Part shown: positions 18,818-29,443 of the stretch, piece after piece
Layout of the letters: the number at the start of each line of letters is the position of its first letter
Position numbering within the stretch: position 1 is the stretch's first letter
Origin: Sediminibacterium sp.
GTDB taxonomy: Bacteria > Bacteroidota > Bacteroidia > Chitinophagales > Chitinophagaceae
Assembly: GCA_030726065.1 (NCBI GenBank)
Contig: JANREK010000045.1
Coordinates: 26,140-90,139 of the forward strand
Direction of reading: 5' to 3'
Length of the DNA: 64,000 nucleotides
Notes under the pieces: model-generated
What the model saw: only the letters and a program-made list of their open reading frames with translations
The model's database searches: none
Told to the model about the DNA's origin: nothing
Position numbers and translations under genes: made by a program

Positions 18818-21733
18818 ATGAAGGGCAAACTACAAAAGCTATCTACACTACTACAAGGCGAATTATACGACGACTCCACCATGCGAACGCTTTATGCAAC
18901 AGACGCATCGGCCTATCGTGAGATGCCATTGGCAGTTGCCATTCCAAAAACAAAAGAGGATATTCAAACTTTAATTCAGTTTGCCAAAGAAAATAAAACA
19001 AATTTAATTCCTCGTACTGCGGGAACTTCATTAGCGGGACAAGTAGTGGGGAGCGGGATAATTGTAGATGTATCCAAGCATTTTACAAAAATCATCGAAT
19101 TAAATGAAGATGCATCATGGGTTCGTGTACAGCCAGGTGTCATCAGAGATGAGTTGAATTTATTTTTACATCCGCATGGATTGTATTTTGGACCAGAAAC
19201 CTCTACGGCCAATAGGGCAATGATTGGAGGTATGGTTGGAAATAATTCCTGTGGATCTAATTCAGTCATCTATCGAAGCACACGTGAACATTTATTAGAG
19301 GTAACTGCTTTTTTAAGTGATGGCAGTGAGGTAGTTTTTAAGGCGCTATCATTAGATGACTTTCATGCAAAGTGTGAATTAACAACATTAGAAGGTGCTA
19401 TATATAAAAGCATGCGAAGCATGTTAAGCAATTACGACAACCAGATTGAAATAAAAAAAGAGTTCCCAAAAAAATCGGTGGAGCGCAGAAATACGGGATA
19501 TGCCATTGATCTGTTAGTAGATATGGCGCCATTTTCAGCAGGCGGAGATGATTTTAATTTTTGTGCGCTCATTGCCGGATCAGAAGGTACACTCGCTTTT
19601 ATCACTGAAATAAAATTACACTTAAGTCCTTTGCCTGAAAAGGAAATTGGATTATTATGTGTGCACTTTAATAGTATTGACGAAGCTTTGCGCGCGAACT
19701 TAATTGGATTAAAATACAATCCATCGGCGAGTGAATTAATTGATCACTATATATTAGAATGTACCAAAGAAAATATTGAGCAAAGTAAAAATAGATTTTT
19801 TGTGCAAGGCGATCCTGGCGCAATACTAGTGATAGAGTTTACAAAAGCTACCCGCGCCGAAATCACAGACTTGACCAATCAAGTGGAAGCAGATATGCGT
19901 GCAGTTGGCTTGGGGTATCACTTCCCCGTATTATTTGGCACAGACACCAAAAAAATATGGACCTTACGAAAAGCAGGGCTAGGACTTTTAGGAAATTTAC
20001 CGGGCGATGAAAAGGCAGTGCCCGTCATTGAAGACACCGCCGTGGATGTGGCGGACTTACCTAATTATATTCGAGATTTTAATGAAATATTAGTGAAGCA
20101 TAATTTACATGCAGTACATTATGCGCACGCAGGATCAGGTGAAATACATTTACGCCCTATTATTAATTTAAAAACGGTGGAGGGAAACGAATTGTTCCGA
20201 ACCATTGCGCAAGAAGTAGCCACACTGGTGAAAAAATACCAAGGTTCTTTGAGTGGCGAACATGGAGATGGGCGATTAAGGGGTGAGTTTATAAAACAAA
20301 TGGTGGGTGAAAAAAATTATGGGTTATTAAAAACAGTGAAGTACGCTTGGGATGCAGACAATATTTTTAATCCCAATAAAATAGTGGATACCCCGCCCAT
20401 GAATAGCATGTTAAGGTATACCCCAGGTCAGTTTACCCCCGAATTCAAAAGCATATTTCGATTCCACCAACAGGATATACTACAGCATGCCGAACAATGT
20501 AATGGCTCTGGTGATTGTCGCAAAACTCATTTGTCGGGAGGGACCATGTGTCCTTCGTTTATGGCAAGTAAAAATGAAAAAGATACGACCAGGGCGCGCG
20601 CAAATATTTTAAGAGAATTTTTAACCAATTCAGATAAATTAAATCGCTTTGATCATAAAGAAATTTATGAGGTGATGGATTTGTGTTTAAGTTGTAAAGC
20701 ATGTAAGTCAGAGTGTCCATCCAATGTGGATGTGGCTAAATTAAAAGCAGAATTTTTACAACAATATTATGACGCCAATGGGGTGCCATTCCGTTCCAAA
20801 CTAATTGCGAATTTTACAACAGCTGCAAAACTGGCCTCCCTATTTCCTAGTTTATATAATTTTATTATTAGTAATGTGATCACCGGATCGGTGATTAAAA
20901 TATTATCAGGTTTTGCGATCAAAAGATCCATGCCAAAAATATCAAAAGTCACTTTAGAAAATTGGTTCCAAAAAAATTATACCTCCATCAACAAAAATGG
21001 AAATAAAAAAGTGTACTTGTTTTGCGACGAGTTTACCAATTACAATGATGCGGAAATTGGAATAAAGGGGATTTTATTATTAGAAAAGTTAGGCTATGAG
21101 GTTTTACTACCCAAGCAAGTAGAAAGCGGCAGGGCTTGGCTTTCCAAAGGGCTATTAAGAAAAGCACAAAAAATTGCCAATCAAAATATTGAACTACTTG
21201 GAACACTTGTTACAAGTGAAATACCATTGATTGGTATTGAACCTTCGGCCATTCTTACATTCAGAGATGAATATCCTGATTTGGCGTATGATCAAAATTT
21301 AGTTGCTGCTAAAGCATTGGCTAAAAATGCTTTTTTAATTGACGAATTTATTGCCAATGAAATTACCAAAGGAAATATTCAAAAAGAAGCTTTCACTAAA
21401 AATGCAAAGCTCATAAAATTACATGGTCACTGTCAACAAAAAGCAATTGCATCAGTAGCCCCAACGCAAAGCATACTTTCCTTCCCGGAAAATTATAAAG
21501 TGGAAGTTATTCCATCAGGTTGTTGCGGCATGGCGGGATCCTTTGGCTATGAAAAAGAACATTATGATTTATCCATGCAAATTGGGGAATTGGTTTTATT
21601 GCCTGCAGTACGTAATCAATTAAGCGATACCATCATTGCAGCACCAGGTACTAGTTGTCGCCATCAAATAAAAGATGGTGCTCAAAAAATAGCACTACAT
21701 CCTGTTGAAATATTATTTGAAGCCTTGGCTTAG
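18818..21733 (+). CDS. Fused FAD-binding oxidase / Fe-S oxidoreductase (D-lactate/glycolate dehydrogenase-like)
   Basis: RTAGTSLAGQVVGSGIIVDVSKH; SGEHGDGRLRGEF; CLSCKACKSECPSNVDVAKLKAEF; CCG-type SGCCGMAGSFGYEKEHY. Confidence 0.92.
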   Translation: MKGKLQKLSTLLQGELYDDSTMRTLYATDASAYREMPLAVAIPKTKEDIQTLIQFAKENKTNLIPRTAGTSLAGQVVGSGIIVDVSKHFTKIIELNEDASWVRVQPGVIRDELNLFLHPHGLYFGPETSTANRAMIGGMVGNNSCGSNSVIYRSTREHLLEVTAFLSDGSEVVFKALSLDDFHAKCELTTLEGAIYKSMRSMLSNYDNQIEIKKEFPKKSVERRNTGYAIDLLVDMAPFSAGGDDFNFCALIAGSEGTLAFITEIKLHLSPLPEKEIGLLCVHFNSIDEALRANLIGLKYNPSASELIDHYILECTKENIEQSKNRFFVQGDPGAILVIEFTKATRAEITDLTNQVEADMRAVGLGYHFPVLFGTDTKKIWTLRKAGLGLLGNLPGDEKAVPVIEDTAVDVADLPNYIRDFNEILVKHNLHAVHYAHAGSGEIHLRPIINLKTVEGNELFRTIAQEVATLVKKYQGSLSGEHGDGRLRGEFIKQMVGEKNYGLLKTVKYAWDADNIFNPNKIVDTPPMNSMLRYTPGQFTPEFKSIFRFHQQDILQHAEQCNGSGDCRKTHLSGGTMCPSFMASKNEKDTTRARANILREFLTNSDKLNRFDHKEIYEVMDLCLSCKACKSECPSNVDVAKLKAEFLQQYYDANGVPFRSKLIANFTTAAKLASLFPSLYNFIISNVITGSVIKILSGFAIKRSMPKISKVTLENWFQKNYTSINKNGNKKVYLFCDEFTNYNDAEIGIKGILLLEKLGYEVLLPKQVESGRAWLSKGLLRKAQKIANQNIELLGTLVTSEIPLIGIEPSAILTFRDEYPDLAYDQNLVAAKALAKNAFLIDEFIANEITKGNIQKEAFTKNAKLIKLHGHCQQKAIASVAPTQSILSFPENYKVEVIPSGCCGMAGSFGYEKEHYDLSMQIGELVLLPAVRNQLSDTIIAAPGTSCRHQIKDGAQKIALHPVEILFEALA

Positions 21734-21840
21734 TTGGATTTTAAATTTTCAACAAAATAAGGATAGGATTATCAATAAGATTGGCTGAGCTTGAATCAAA
21801 AAAAGAGTACCTTACAAATTAAATAAACATAAACATAAAA

Positions 21841-22269
21841 ATGCAAGAACAAAATTTCAAGAACCATGCTATATTGGTACCCGGATTTCATTACATTGGA
21901 ATGTTATCAATACTAGCCTTATTGGGCGGATCCATCAATTATTTATGCCGCGCTACCCCTGAAAATAAGTATCTGGCTGCTTTATTAACCTTAGCTGCAT
22001 TTATTTTTGTGGTGTTATGGATTTATATTCGCACATTTCCATTAAAAGCACAGGACCGTGCTATTCGTGCCGAAGAAAATTTGCGTCATTATGTTTTAAC
22101 TGGAAAATTATTTCCTGCAGAATTAAAAATGCCTCAAATTATAGCGCTTCGTTTTGCACCCGATAGCGAATACTTAGCTTTATTAGATCGTGCGATCAAG
22201 GAAAATTTATCTAATAAAGAAATTAAAGGGGCCATTCAAAATTGGAAAGCAGATTATCATCGTTTATAA
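21841..22269 (+). CDS. DUF6526-like membrane protein
   Basis: Two hydrophobic helices, then RTFPLKAQDRAIRAEENLRHYVLTGK...QIIALRFAPDSE. Confidence 0.75.
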   Translation: MQEQNFKNHAILVPGFHYIGMLSILALLGGSINYLCRATPENKYLAALLTLAAFIFVVLWIYIRTFPLKAQDRAIRAEENLRHYVLTGKLFPAELKMPQIIALRFAPDSEYLALLDRAIKENLSNKEIKGAIQNWKADYHRL

Positions 22270-22310
22270 ACATTTTTTATAATATTACAAAGTCTAGCAA
22301 CTACACTTTG

Positions 22311-22355
22311 TAATTAAAAAGCAGCTACCATTTAATGGAGCCGCTTTTTAATTAT
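22311..22355 (+). terminator. Intrinsic terminator
   Basis: TAATTAAAAAGCaGCT...AGCcGCTTTTTAATTA hairpin. Confidence 0.75.
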
Positions 22356-22538
22356 TACCCACAACTATTTTAATATTAACAATCATTAGCAACATAATTC
22401 ACTCGACAAGCGCCTAGCGTCCTGCCAATCATAAATAATCTCCCTATAGCTTATTATATTAGTCATAAAATGATTAAATTCATTCTTCAAATTGAGGCTT
22501 GTGCCAAGGGTGTTCAAGAAAAAATTCAAACAACGATT

Positions 22539-25500
22539 ATGAATCAAATAAAATTCTATTTTATCGCATTTTTACTTGTCATAACCATGCAAGTGGGTGC
22601 GCAAAACCGAGTATTGGTATTTTCTAAAACAGCAGCTTTTGTTCATGGCTCCATCAAGGTTGGGAATTTGGCGCTATTAAAATTAGGCGCTGAAAATAAT
22701 TTCACAGTAGATACCTCACAAAATGCTTCAATTTTTACCGAAGAAAATTTGAAAAAATATAGTGCGATTATATTTTTAAGTACCACCGGAGATGCTTTGG
22801 ATAATAAACAGCAAGCTGTGTTTGAACGTTACATACAAGCGGGTGGAGGCTTTGTGGGTATACATGCAGCAACTGATTGTGAGTTCAATTGGCCTTGGTA
22901 TGGCAAATTAGTAGGTGCCTATTTCCAAGGTCATCCAAAGCAACAAACAGCAAAATTAATTGTCAACGATAATACACATCCAAGCACAGCCCATCTTCCT
23001 GCGGTTTGGCAAAGATATGACGAGTGGTATAATTTTAAAAAAGCACCAGGTAATGAAGTTAAGGTGCTAATAAGCATTGATGAAAAATCATATGAAGGCG
23101 GAAAACATGGAGATAGCCATCCAATGGCTTGGTATCATAATTATGATGGCGGTAGGGCTTTTTATACTGAACTTGGACACACAAATGAATCATTTGCTGA
23201 GCCACTTTTTATGCAACATCTTTTAGGTGGTATAAAATATGCGATGGGAAATAATGTGAAACTAGATTATTCAAAAGCAAAGTCATATTTGATTCCTGAT
23301 GAAGATCGTTTTACAAAAAATGTATTGGCTGGTGGTATGTTTGATGAACCAACTGAAATGGCCATCCTTCCTAATTTTGATATCTTAGTTGTACAACGTA
23401 AAGGTGAAGTCATGTTTTATAATCACCTTACTAAAAAAGTGACACAAGTAGCTAAGCTAGATGTATATCACAAAACAACAGCAAAGGGTGTGAATGCGGA
23501 AGAAGGATTAATTGGTGTGACTGCCGATCCTAATTATGCAAATAACAATTATGTTTATTTGTTCTATGCGAAAAAAGATACTGCGGCCAATAGATTATCT
23601 CGTTTTGTATTTAAGAACGGGAAGCTTGACATGGCTTCAGAAAAAAAGATTATTGACGTAGCAACCACAAGAGATATTTGTTGTCACACAGCAGGCTCCC
23701 TTACTTTTGGACCTGATGGATCTTTATTTATTTCAACAGGAGATAATACCACTCCGTTTAATCAACCAGATTCAAAATATACTTTAGAGGGTTATGGGCC
23801 CATAGATAATCGTCCAGGTTTTGAGCAATATGATGGGCGCAGAGGATCTAGTAATACCAATGATTTAAGAGGAAAAGTCTTGCGTATTAAAATAAACCCA
23901 GATGCTTCCTATTCAATTCCTGAAGGAAATCTTTTTAAACCAGGTACACCAAAAACAAGACCCGAAATTTATATCATGGGCGCTAGAAACCCATATCGTA
24001 TCTCTGTTGATAGAAAAACAGGTTTCTTATATTGGGGTGATGTTGGACCAGATGCTGGTGGAGATAAGTTTGAAGAAAAAGGACCTCGTGGTTATGATGA
24101 ATTAAATCAAGCACGTAAAGCAGGTTATTTTGGATATCCTTTATTTATTGGAGGCAACTATCCCTATCGACAATTTGATTATGAAACAGGGGTAGTGGGT
24201 GACTTTTTTGATCCTAAAAAACCATTGAACTTATCAAAAAATAATACGGGGTTAACTGAATTACCACCAGTAAGTCCGGCATTTATTTGGTACCCCTACG
24301 GCATCTCTACTGAATTTCCTGAAGTGGGTTCAGGGGGACGAAACGCAATGGCAGGGCCCGTTTATCATGGCGAGTTTTATCCGAAAGAAACGAGATACCC
24401 TGAATATTTCAATAATAAGCTATTGTTTTATGAATGGATTAGGGGCTGGTTAAAAATGGTATCCATGGATGCGGAAGGAAACTATCAGCAAATGGACGCA
24501 TTCATGCCCAACACGAAATTTAATAGTCAAATTGACATTGAAGTTGGACCTGATGGAAGATTTTATGTTTTAGAATATGGTAGCGGCTGGTTTACAAAAA
24601 ATGCTGACGCTGCAATTTCAAGAATTGATTATAATGGAGGCAACAGAGCGCCTAAAGCAAAAATAAGTATCAATAAATTATCGGGTATACTTCCATTCAC
24701 CATTCAAGCAGATGCAACAGGATCTATTGATGCTGACAGTGATCCACTAACTTATGTTTGGAGTTTTGGTAATCAAATTAAAACAACGAAAACGCCAGCT
24801 ACACCATTTACATTTACAAAAGCAGGTGAATATGCGATATCTGTGGCAGTAAAAGATACCAAGGGTGCTGTAACAAAAAGTGAAGTAATAAAAGTTTACG
24901 CAGGAAACGAATCACCTAAGGTGGAGGTTAATTTAACAGGTAGCGATCACTTTTATTTTCCTGGCAAACCAATTGCCTATGCAGTAAATGTAAAAGATAA
25001 AGAAGATGGATCTACAGAGAAAGGCGGCATTGACAATAAATCAATTTATGTAAAAGTAGATTATTTAAGTAGTCCAGATAAAGCACAGGTAGTAGGCCAT
25101 CAGGTGATGACTGCAATTATGGAAGGAAAAAATTTAGTGGCAACACTTGATTGTAGAGCATGTCACAAAGAGAATGAAAAATCAGTAGGACCATCATTTG
25201 CAATGATTTCGGATAAATATAAAAATGATTTGAAAAATAAAACCTACTTATCCAACAAAATAATTAAAGGTGGAGGTGGCGTTTGGGGTGAAGTCGCCAT
25301 GGCTGCACATCCTAGTTTAAAACAAGAGGAGTTAGATTTAATTGTTGATTACATTTTAAGTGTTAATAAAAAGAAGGAGGTTTCCTTGCCTGCAAAAGGT
25401 ACTATTGCAGCAACAGCAGAAAATATGGGTGCAGGAAATTTAATGCAAATCACTGCAAGCTATACGGATAAAGGTGGTGCAGGTATTAAACCATTAAGTG

Positions 25501-25943
25501 CAACTAATAGCATTACACTTCGTAGCTCAATAATTAATATGCCAAGCAACAATGCAACTACAAGAGTTGATGTTAAAGGCTGGAGAGAACACAGAGCTGC
25601 ATTTTTAAGTACTAAAAGTGGTGAAGATGGCTGGTTAGAGTTTTCTAATATTAATTTAGATGGAATAAAAGCAATTGATTTCTCTTATGGCATTCCACAA
25701 CAGTTAGATAAAGGATATGTAGTTACTTTATTCCAAGATGAGCCTACGCCTGGTAAAGGAAATAAAAATGTAATTGCGGAGCTTAAAATGGAAAATTATA
25801 AAGGGACTTTATTTAGCACCCAAACATTGCCATTGCAAAATGTGAAACCCGGTGACCATAAATTATTCTTAAAAATAGTAAGAGTAAACAAAGAAGAAGG
25901 ACACCGCTTAGCGGTTATTTCCTTGAAGTTGATTCCGAATTAA
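22539..25943 (+). CDS. Multidomain ThuA / PQQ-type glucose/sorbosone dehydrogenase / PKD / cytochrome c / CBM-like protein
   Basis: ThuA (GFVGIHAATDCEFNWPWYGKLVGAYFQGHP), GSDH-like propeller (EEGLIGVTADPNYANNNYVYLFY), PKD (DADSDPLTYVWSFG), heme-c CRACH, C-terminal beta-sandwich. The signal peptide places the ATG at 22539 rather than 22470. Confidence 0.9.
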   Translation: MNQIKFYFIAFLLVITMQVGAQNRVLVFSKTAAFVHGSIKVGNLALLKLGAENNFTVDTSQNASIFTEENLKKYSAIIFLSTTGDALDNKQQAVFERYIQAGGGFVGIHAATDCEFNWPWYGKLVGAYFQGHPKQQTAKLIVNDNTHPSTAHLPAVWQRYDEWYNFKKAPGNEVKVLISIDEKSYEGGKHGDSHPMAWYHNYDGGRAFYTELGHTNESFAEPLFMQHLLGGIKYAMGNNVKLDYSKAKSYLIPDEDRFTKNVLAGGMFDEPTEMAILPNFDILVVQRKGEVMFYNHLTKKVTQVAKLDVYHKTTAKGVNAEEGLIGVTADPNYANNNYVYLFYAKKDTAANRLSRFVFKNGKLDMASEKKIIDVATTRDICCHTAGSLTFGPDGSLFISTGDNTTPFNQPDSKYTLEGYGPIDNRPGFEQYDGRRGSSNTNDLRGKVLRIKINPDASYSIPEGNLFKPGTPKTRPEIYIMGARNPYRISVDRKTGFLYWGDVGPDAGGDKFEEKGPRGYDELNQARKAGYFGYPLFIGGNYPYRQFDYETGVVGDFFDPKKPLNLSKNNTGLTELPPVSPAFIWYPYGISTEFPEVGSGGRNAMAGPVYHGEFYPKETRYPEYFNNKLLFYEWIRGWLKMVSMDAEGNYQQMDAFMPNTKFNSQIDIEVGPDGRFYVLEYGSGWFTKNADAAISRIDYNGGNRAPKAKISINKLSGILPFTIQADATGSIDADSDPLTYVWSFGNQIKTTKTPATPFTFTKAGEYAISVAVKDTKGAVTKSEVIKVYAGNESPKVEVNLTGSDHFYFPGKPIAYAVNVKDKEDGSTEKGGIDNKSIYVKVDYLSSPDKAQVVGHQVMTAIMEGKNLVATLDCRACHKENEKSVGPSFAMISDKYKNDLKNKTYLSNKIIKGGGGVWGEVAMAAHPSLKQEELDLIVDYILSVNKKKEVSLPAKGTIAATAENMGAGNLMQITASYTDKGGAGIKPLSATNSITLRSSIINMPSNNATTRVDVKGWREHRAAFLSTKSGEDGWLEFSNINLDGIKAIDFSYGIPQQLDKGYVVTLFQDEPTPGKGNKNVIAELKMENYKGTLFSTQTLPLQNVKPGDHKLFLKIVRVNKEEGHRLAVISLKLIPN

Positions 25944-25964
25944 TTAACCTCATTAGGAATTAAA

Positions 25965-26006
25965 CAAAGAAGCCGCACCGATAATTCGGGGCGGCTTCTT
26001 TGTTTT
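25965..26006. terminator. Intrinsic terminator between convergent genes
   Basis: CAAAGAAGCCGC...GCGGCTTCTTTG with an inner CCGA/TCGG stem. Confidence 0.85.
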
Positions 26007-26046
26007 ACGTCAAACTAATAAAATAAGTTTATATAATTTTCATAAA

Positions 26047-27468
26047 CTACACTTTATAATATTGCTCCCATCCTTTGCGTGGAGGAGCACCTAATAACAT
26101 TTCATTGGCTAACTTATTATTAGTGATCTTTTTAGTTTTTCTATTAAACTTAATGGTCGTATTTAAATGTTGCGAGATAACTCCTAAGCAAAATACTTGA
26201 CTTAATGGTCCTGCAATTTCAAAAGGCGAGCGTGTTTTTTCTTCACCCTTACAAGCTTTCAAAAAGTTGGCATAGTGATTAGAAGGGCTCACTGGTACGT
26301 CCGGAAGTTTTCCTGCCATATCTTTCGCCTTATCTTCTGGAATAATATAAAGTTGTGCACCATGTGAATAACCTTTAAAAGTTAAATCCTTACCATAAAT
26401 AATTTTACCGGGATTAAAACGAGGCGCTTTTGCTTTGCCATTTTTAGGCGGTGGGATATTTGGATCTGGTGCCATTGGATCACCATACCCTTCTGGGAAT
26501 GGCGGAATATTATTTACACCATCATACCAAGTAATATCGCAAGCTGGCATCCCTTTACGCTCAGGGAACTTAAATAAAATAGTAGAATCGTTAGGATAGA
26601 AGAACTGGTTATGTCCTTCCGCTTTTAGCATACTCACTTCCGTAGGTAAACCTAAGTCCAAAAACTGATGTGCAGTATCAATAATATGCGCACCCCAATC
26701 ACCCAAAGTGCCCATACCAAAATCATACCAACAACGCCATTGACCATTCACAAAATCATGGTTGTAATCATGCTCCTTCACTACGCCATGCCAGGTATCC
26801 CAATCCAAGGTACTTGGAATAGCTTCCTTAGCTGGAAAATTTTTGATACTAGTATCCCATCCATGCCAACGACGGCCTAAATTCATATGCGCAGTGATAG
26901 CGGTAACGTCTTTAATGATCCCCGCTTCGGCCCAGGCTTTAAATTGAAAATAATTCGTTTGAGAGTGACCTTGGTTACCCATTTGTGTCGCCAGATTTTT
27001 GTGTTTTTTTGCCGCTTTCATCATTAACTCCACTTCGGTAAAAGTACGTGCCATTGGTTTTTCAACAAACACATGTTTACCCAAACCCAATGCCATCATG
27101 GTGATTGCAAAGTGTGAATGATCCGGTACGCCAATGCTGACTGCTTCAATTTGACTTCCCATTTTATCAAACATTTGACGGAAATCCTGAAAGCGCGGAA
27201 CATTTGGGAACATTTTTAATACTTCGAGTGTTTGAGGACCACCCATATCGGTATCACAAAATGCAACAAAATTTGCCAGCCCTGATTCATGGAATTTCAT
27301 AAGGTCATTTGCCCCTTGATTACCAATACCAATACAAGCAAGATTTACTTTTTCGCCAGCTTTTAACCCTGTAGAAGCCTTCGTTAAAATAGTAGGGAAA
27401 GCGGAGGCCGCTGAAATGAGCGCCGAATTTTTTAAAAACGAACGCCTTGAATTTGATTTCAATTTCAT
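26047..27468 (-). CDS. Gfo/Idh/MocA family oxidoreductase with Tat-like signal
   Basis: SRRSFLKNSALISAASAFPTIL leader; ACIGIGNQGANDLMKFHESG; VEKPMARTFTE. Confidence 0.92.
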   Translation of the reverse strand: MKLKSNSRRSFLKNSALISAASAFPTILTKASTGLKAGEKVNLACIGIGNQGANDLMKFHESGLANFVAFCDTDMGGPQTLEVLKMFPNVPRFQDFRQMFDKMGSQIEAVSIGVPDHSHFAITMMALGLGKHVFVEKPMARTFTEVELMMKAAKKHKNLATQMGNQGHSQTNYFQFKAWAEAGIIKDVTAITAHMNLGRRWHGWDTSIKNFPAKEAIPSTLDWDTWHGVVKEHDYNHDFVNGQWRCWYDFGMGTLGDWGAHIIDTAHQFLDLGLPTEVSMLKAEGHNQFFYPNDSTILFKFPERKGMPACDITWYDGVNNIPPFPEGYGDPMAPDPNIPPPKNGKAKAPRFNPGKIIYGKDLTFKGYSHGAQLYIIPEDKAKDMAGKLPDVPVSPSNHYANFLKACKGEEKTRSPFEIAGPLSQVFCLGVISQHLNTTIKFNRKTKKITNNKLANEMLLGAPPRKGWEQYYKV

Positions 27469-27623
27469 TTATTTAAATATTATTAATTATGATTAACATT
27501 TTAAAAATAACACTTTTTTTAAAATAAACGTTGAGATTGTGATAAAACTTATTCGATAAAGAGGGGGTAGACATTGAAACTTAATTTTAATTGGTTAACT
27601 TCAAAACTACAAATCGCCACCTT

Positions 27624-29069
27624 ATGAGAATTACATTAAAAACATTACTTTTTTTATTAATAAGCGTTACCGGCCAAGCCCAGCAAAAATCAAGCACGCC
27701 CAATATTGTATTGATTTTTATGGATGATATGGGCTATGGTGATTTATCTTGTTATGGAGCACTGGACATTCATACGCCCAATATTGATCGGTTGGCTAGT
27801 GAAGGAATCAGATTCACTAATTTCTTATCAAGTCAGGCAGTGTGTAGTGCTTCGAGAGCCTCAATAATGACTGGATGTTATGCCAATAGGGTGGGTATTA
27901 GTGGCGCCCTATTCCCAGGAAGCAAAGTGGGGCTTGCCTCGGAAGAAATGACGATGGCGGAATTATTAAAACAAAAAAATTACGCTACTGGGATCTATGG
28001 CAAATGGCATTTGGGAGATGCCAAACAATTTTTACCATTGCAACAAGGATTTGATGAGTATTTGGGTATTCCTTATTCAAATGATATGTGGCCAGTAACC
28101 TATGATGGAAAGCCTGCAGACAGTTCAAGTAGTAAATCAAAAGTGCCGCAATTGCCATTAATAAAAAACAATGACAAATGGATGGAGATAAGAACATTGG
28201 AAGATCAATCTACCTTAACGGAAAGATATACAACTGCCGCCGAAGCTTTTATTAAAAAAAATAAAAACAAACCCTTCTTCTTATACTTGCCACATTCCAT
28301 GCCACATGTACCCATTAATGCATCGCCTGCGTTTAGAGGAAAAAGTAAACAAGGATTATATGGGGATGTAATTCAAGAAATTGATGCATCGGTTGGTCGC
28401 ATATTAAAAACAATAAAAGAAAACGGACTTGATAATAATACCATTGTCATTTTTACAAGCGATAATGGGCCATGGATTAATTTTGGAAATCATGCAGGAT
28501 CCACTGGTGGATTGCGAGAGGGCAAGGGTACTTCATTCGAAGGCGGTCAACGTGTTCCGGGTATTATAAGATGGAAGGGAACTATACAGCCCAATATTGT
28601 TAGCAACCAATTGGCTTCCACCATTGATTTATTTCCAACCATTGCTGCAATTACAAAAGCATCCTTGCCAAATAAAAAAATTGATGGTGTAAGTATTCTA
28701 CCCATTTTACAAGGCGATAAGAATGCAACACCACGAAAAACTTTTTTATACTATTATCGTAAAAATTCATTGGAGGCCGTGCGTATTGATAATTGGAAAT
28801 TGGTTTTTGCACATACAGCGCGCTCCTATTTAAATCAGTTGCCAGGAATGAATGGCTATCCGGGTATTACGAATGAAAATAACCCCACTTCATTGGCATT
28901 GTATGACTTAAGAAGGGATCCGGCCGAAAATTATGATGTAAAGGAGATGCATCCTGACATGGTCAAAAAACTACAAGCGCTGGCCGAAGAAGCCCGTACT
29001 GACTTAGGTGATGACTTGCAAAAGCGGACCGGTGCTAATAACAGAGCCGCAGGAAAAATTGATAATTAA
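27624..29069 (+). CDS. Sulfatase (arylsulfatase family), secreted
   Basis: PNIVLIFMDDMGYGDLSCYGA; formylglycine-type motif CSASRASIMTG; TSDNGPW. ATG at 27624 with signal peptide. Confidence 0.93.
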   Translation: MRITLKTLLFLLISVTGQAQQKSSTPNIVLIFMDDMGYGDLSCYGALDIHTPNIDRLASEGIRFTNFLSSQAVCSASRASIMTGCYANRVGISGALFPGSKVGLASEEMTMAELLKQKNYATGIYGKWHLGDAKQFLPLQQGFDEYLGIPYSNDMWPVTYDGKPADSSSSKSKVPQLPLIKNNDKWMEIRTLEDQSTLTERYTTAAEAFIKKNKNKPFFLYLPHSMPHVPINASPAFRGKSKQGLYGDVIQEIDASVGRILKTIKENGLDNNTIVIFTSDNGPWINFGNHAGSTGGLREGKGTSFEGGQRVPGIIRWKGTIQPNIVSNQLASTIDLFPTIAAITKASLPNKKIDGVSILPILQGDKNATPRKTFLYYYRKNSLEAVRIDNWKLVFAHTARSYLNQLPGMNGYPGITNENNPTSLALYDLRRDPAENYDVKEMHPDMVKKLQALAEEARTDLGDDLQKRTGANNRAAGKIDN

Positions 29070-29074
29070 ATTCG

Positions 29075-29082
29075 TATCTTTG
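29075..29082 (+). promoter_or_regulatory. Bacteroidetes-type -7 box TATCTTTG upstream of the small ORF
   Basis: Matches TAnnTTTG; no well-spaced -33 TTTG visible. Confidence 0.45.
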
Positions 29083-29100
29083 CGCTAAATAAAAAATATT

Positions 29101-29334
29101 ATGAGTGAAAATGTAGTTATAAGTATTTGGATCCTTTCTGCGATTTATTGTTTGTACAAATTATATCAGAGAGCAAAAGCAACTTCATTAGACGGCGTAA
29201 CTTGATATACACCAGGTTTGGAGGTCATCATGGTCATTGTGATAGGCCCCTTATTAGCAGTCATTGATATGTCCTTGACATGGATAAGAATTTACAAAGA
29301 GGCAGAGGAAGCAAGAAGAAGGTCACAGAAATAA
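29101..29334 (+). pseudogene. Small membrane protein ORF (77 codons) interrupted by an in-frame TGA
   Basis: MSENVVISIWILSAIYCLYKLYQRAKATSLDGVT-[TGA 29203-29205]-YTPGLEVIMVIVIGPLLAVIDMSLTWIRIYKEAEEARRRSQK-TAA; both halves share one frame. Confidence 0.55.
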
Positions 29335-29384
29335 TAAAGCTTTGAGGCTTTTCGAAAAATTATTTTCAAAATAAGTTTTACCTA

Positions 29385-29422
29385 TTAAAAAGGGGTCCCG
29401 ATAAATCGGGACCCCTTTTTAA
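29385..29422. terminator. Intrinsic terminator (18-bp stem) between convergent genes
   Basis: TTAAAAAGGGGTCCCGAT-AA-ATCGGGACCCCTTTTTAA. Confidence 0.9.
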
Positions 29423-29443
29423 TTTTTAGCCTAAGCTACGTTC

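Noticed and set aside
29203-29205. In-frame TGA as selenocysteine or genetic-code reassignment
   Set aside because: No SECIS-like hairpin evident, and other genes in the window encode tryptophan with TGG; nonsense mutation or sequence error is simpler.
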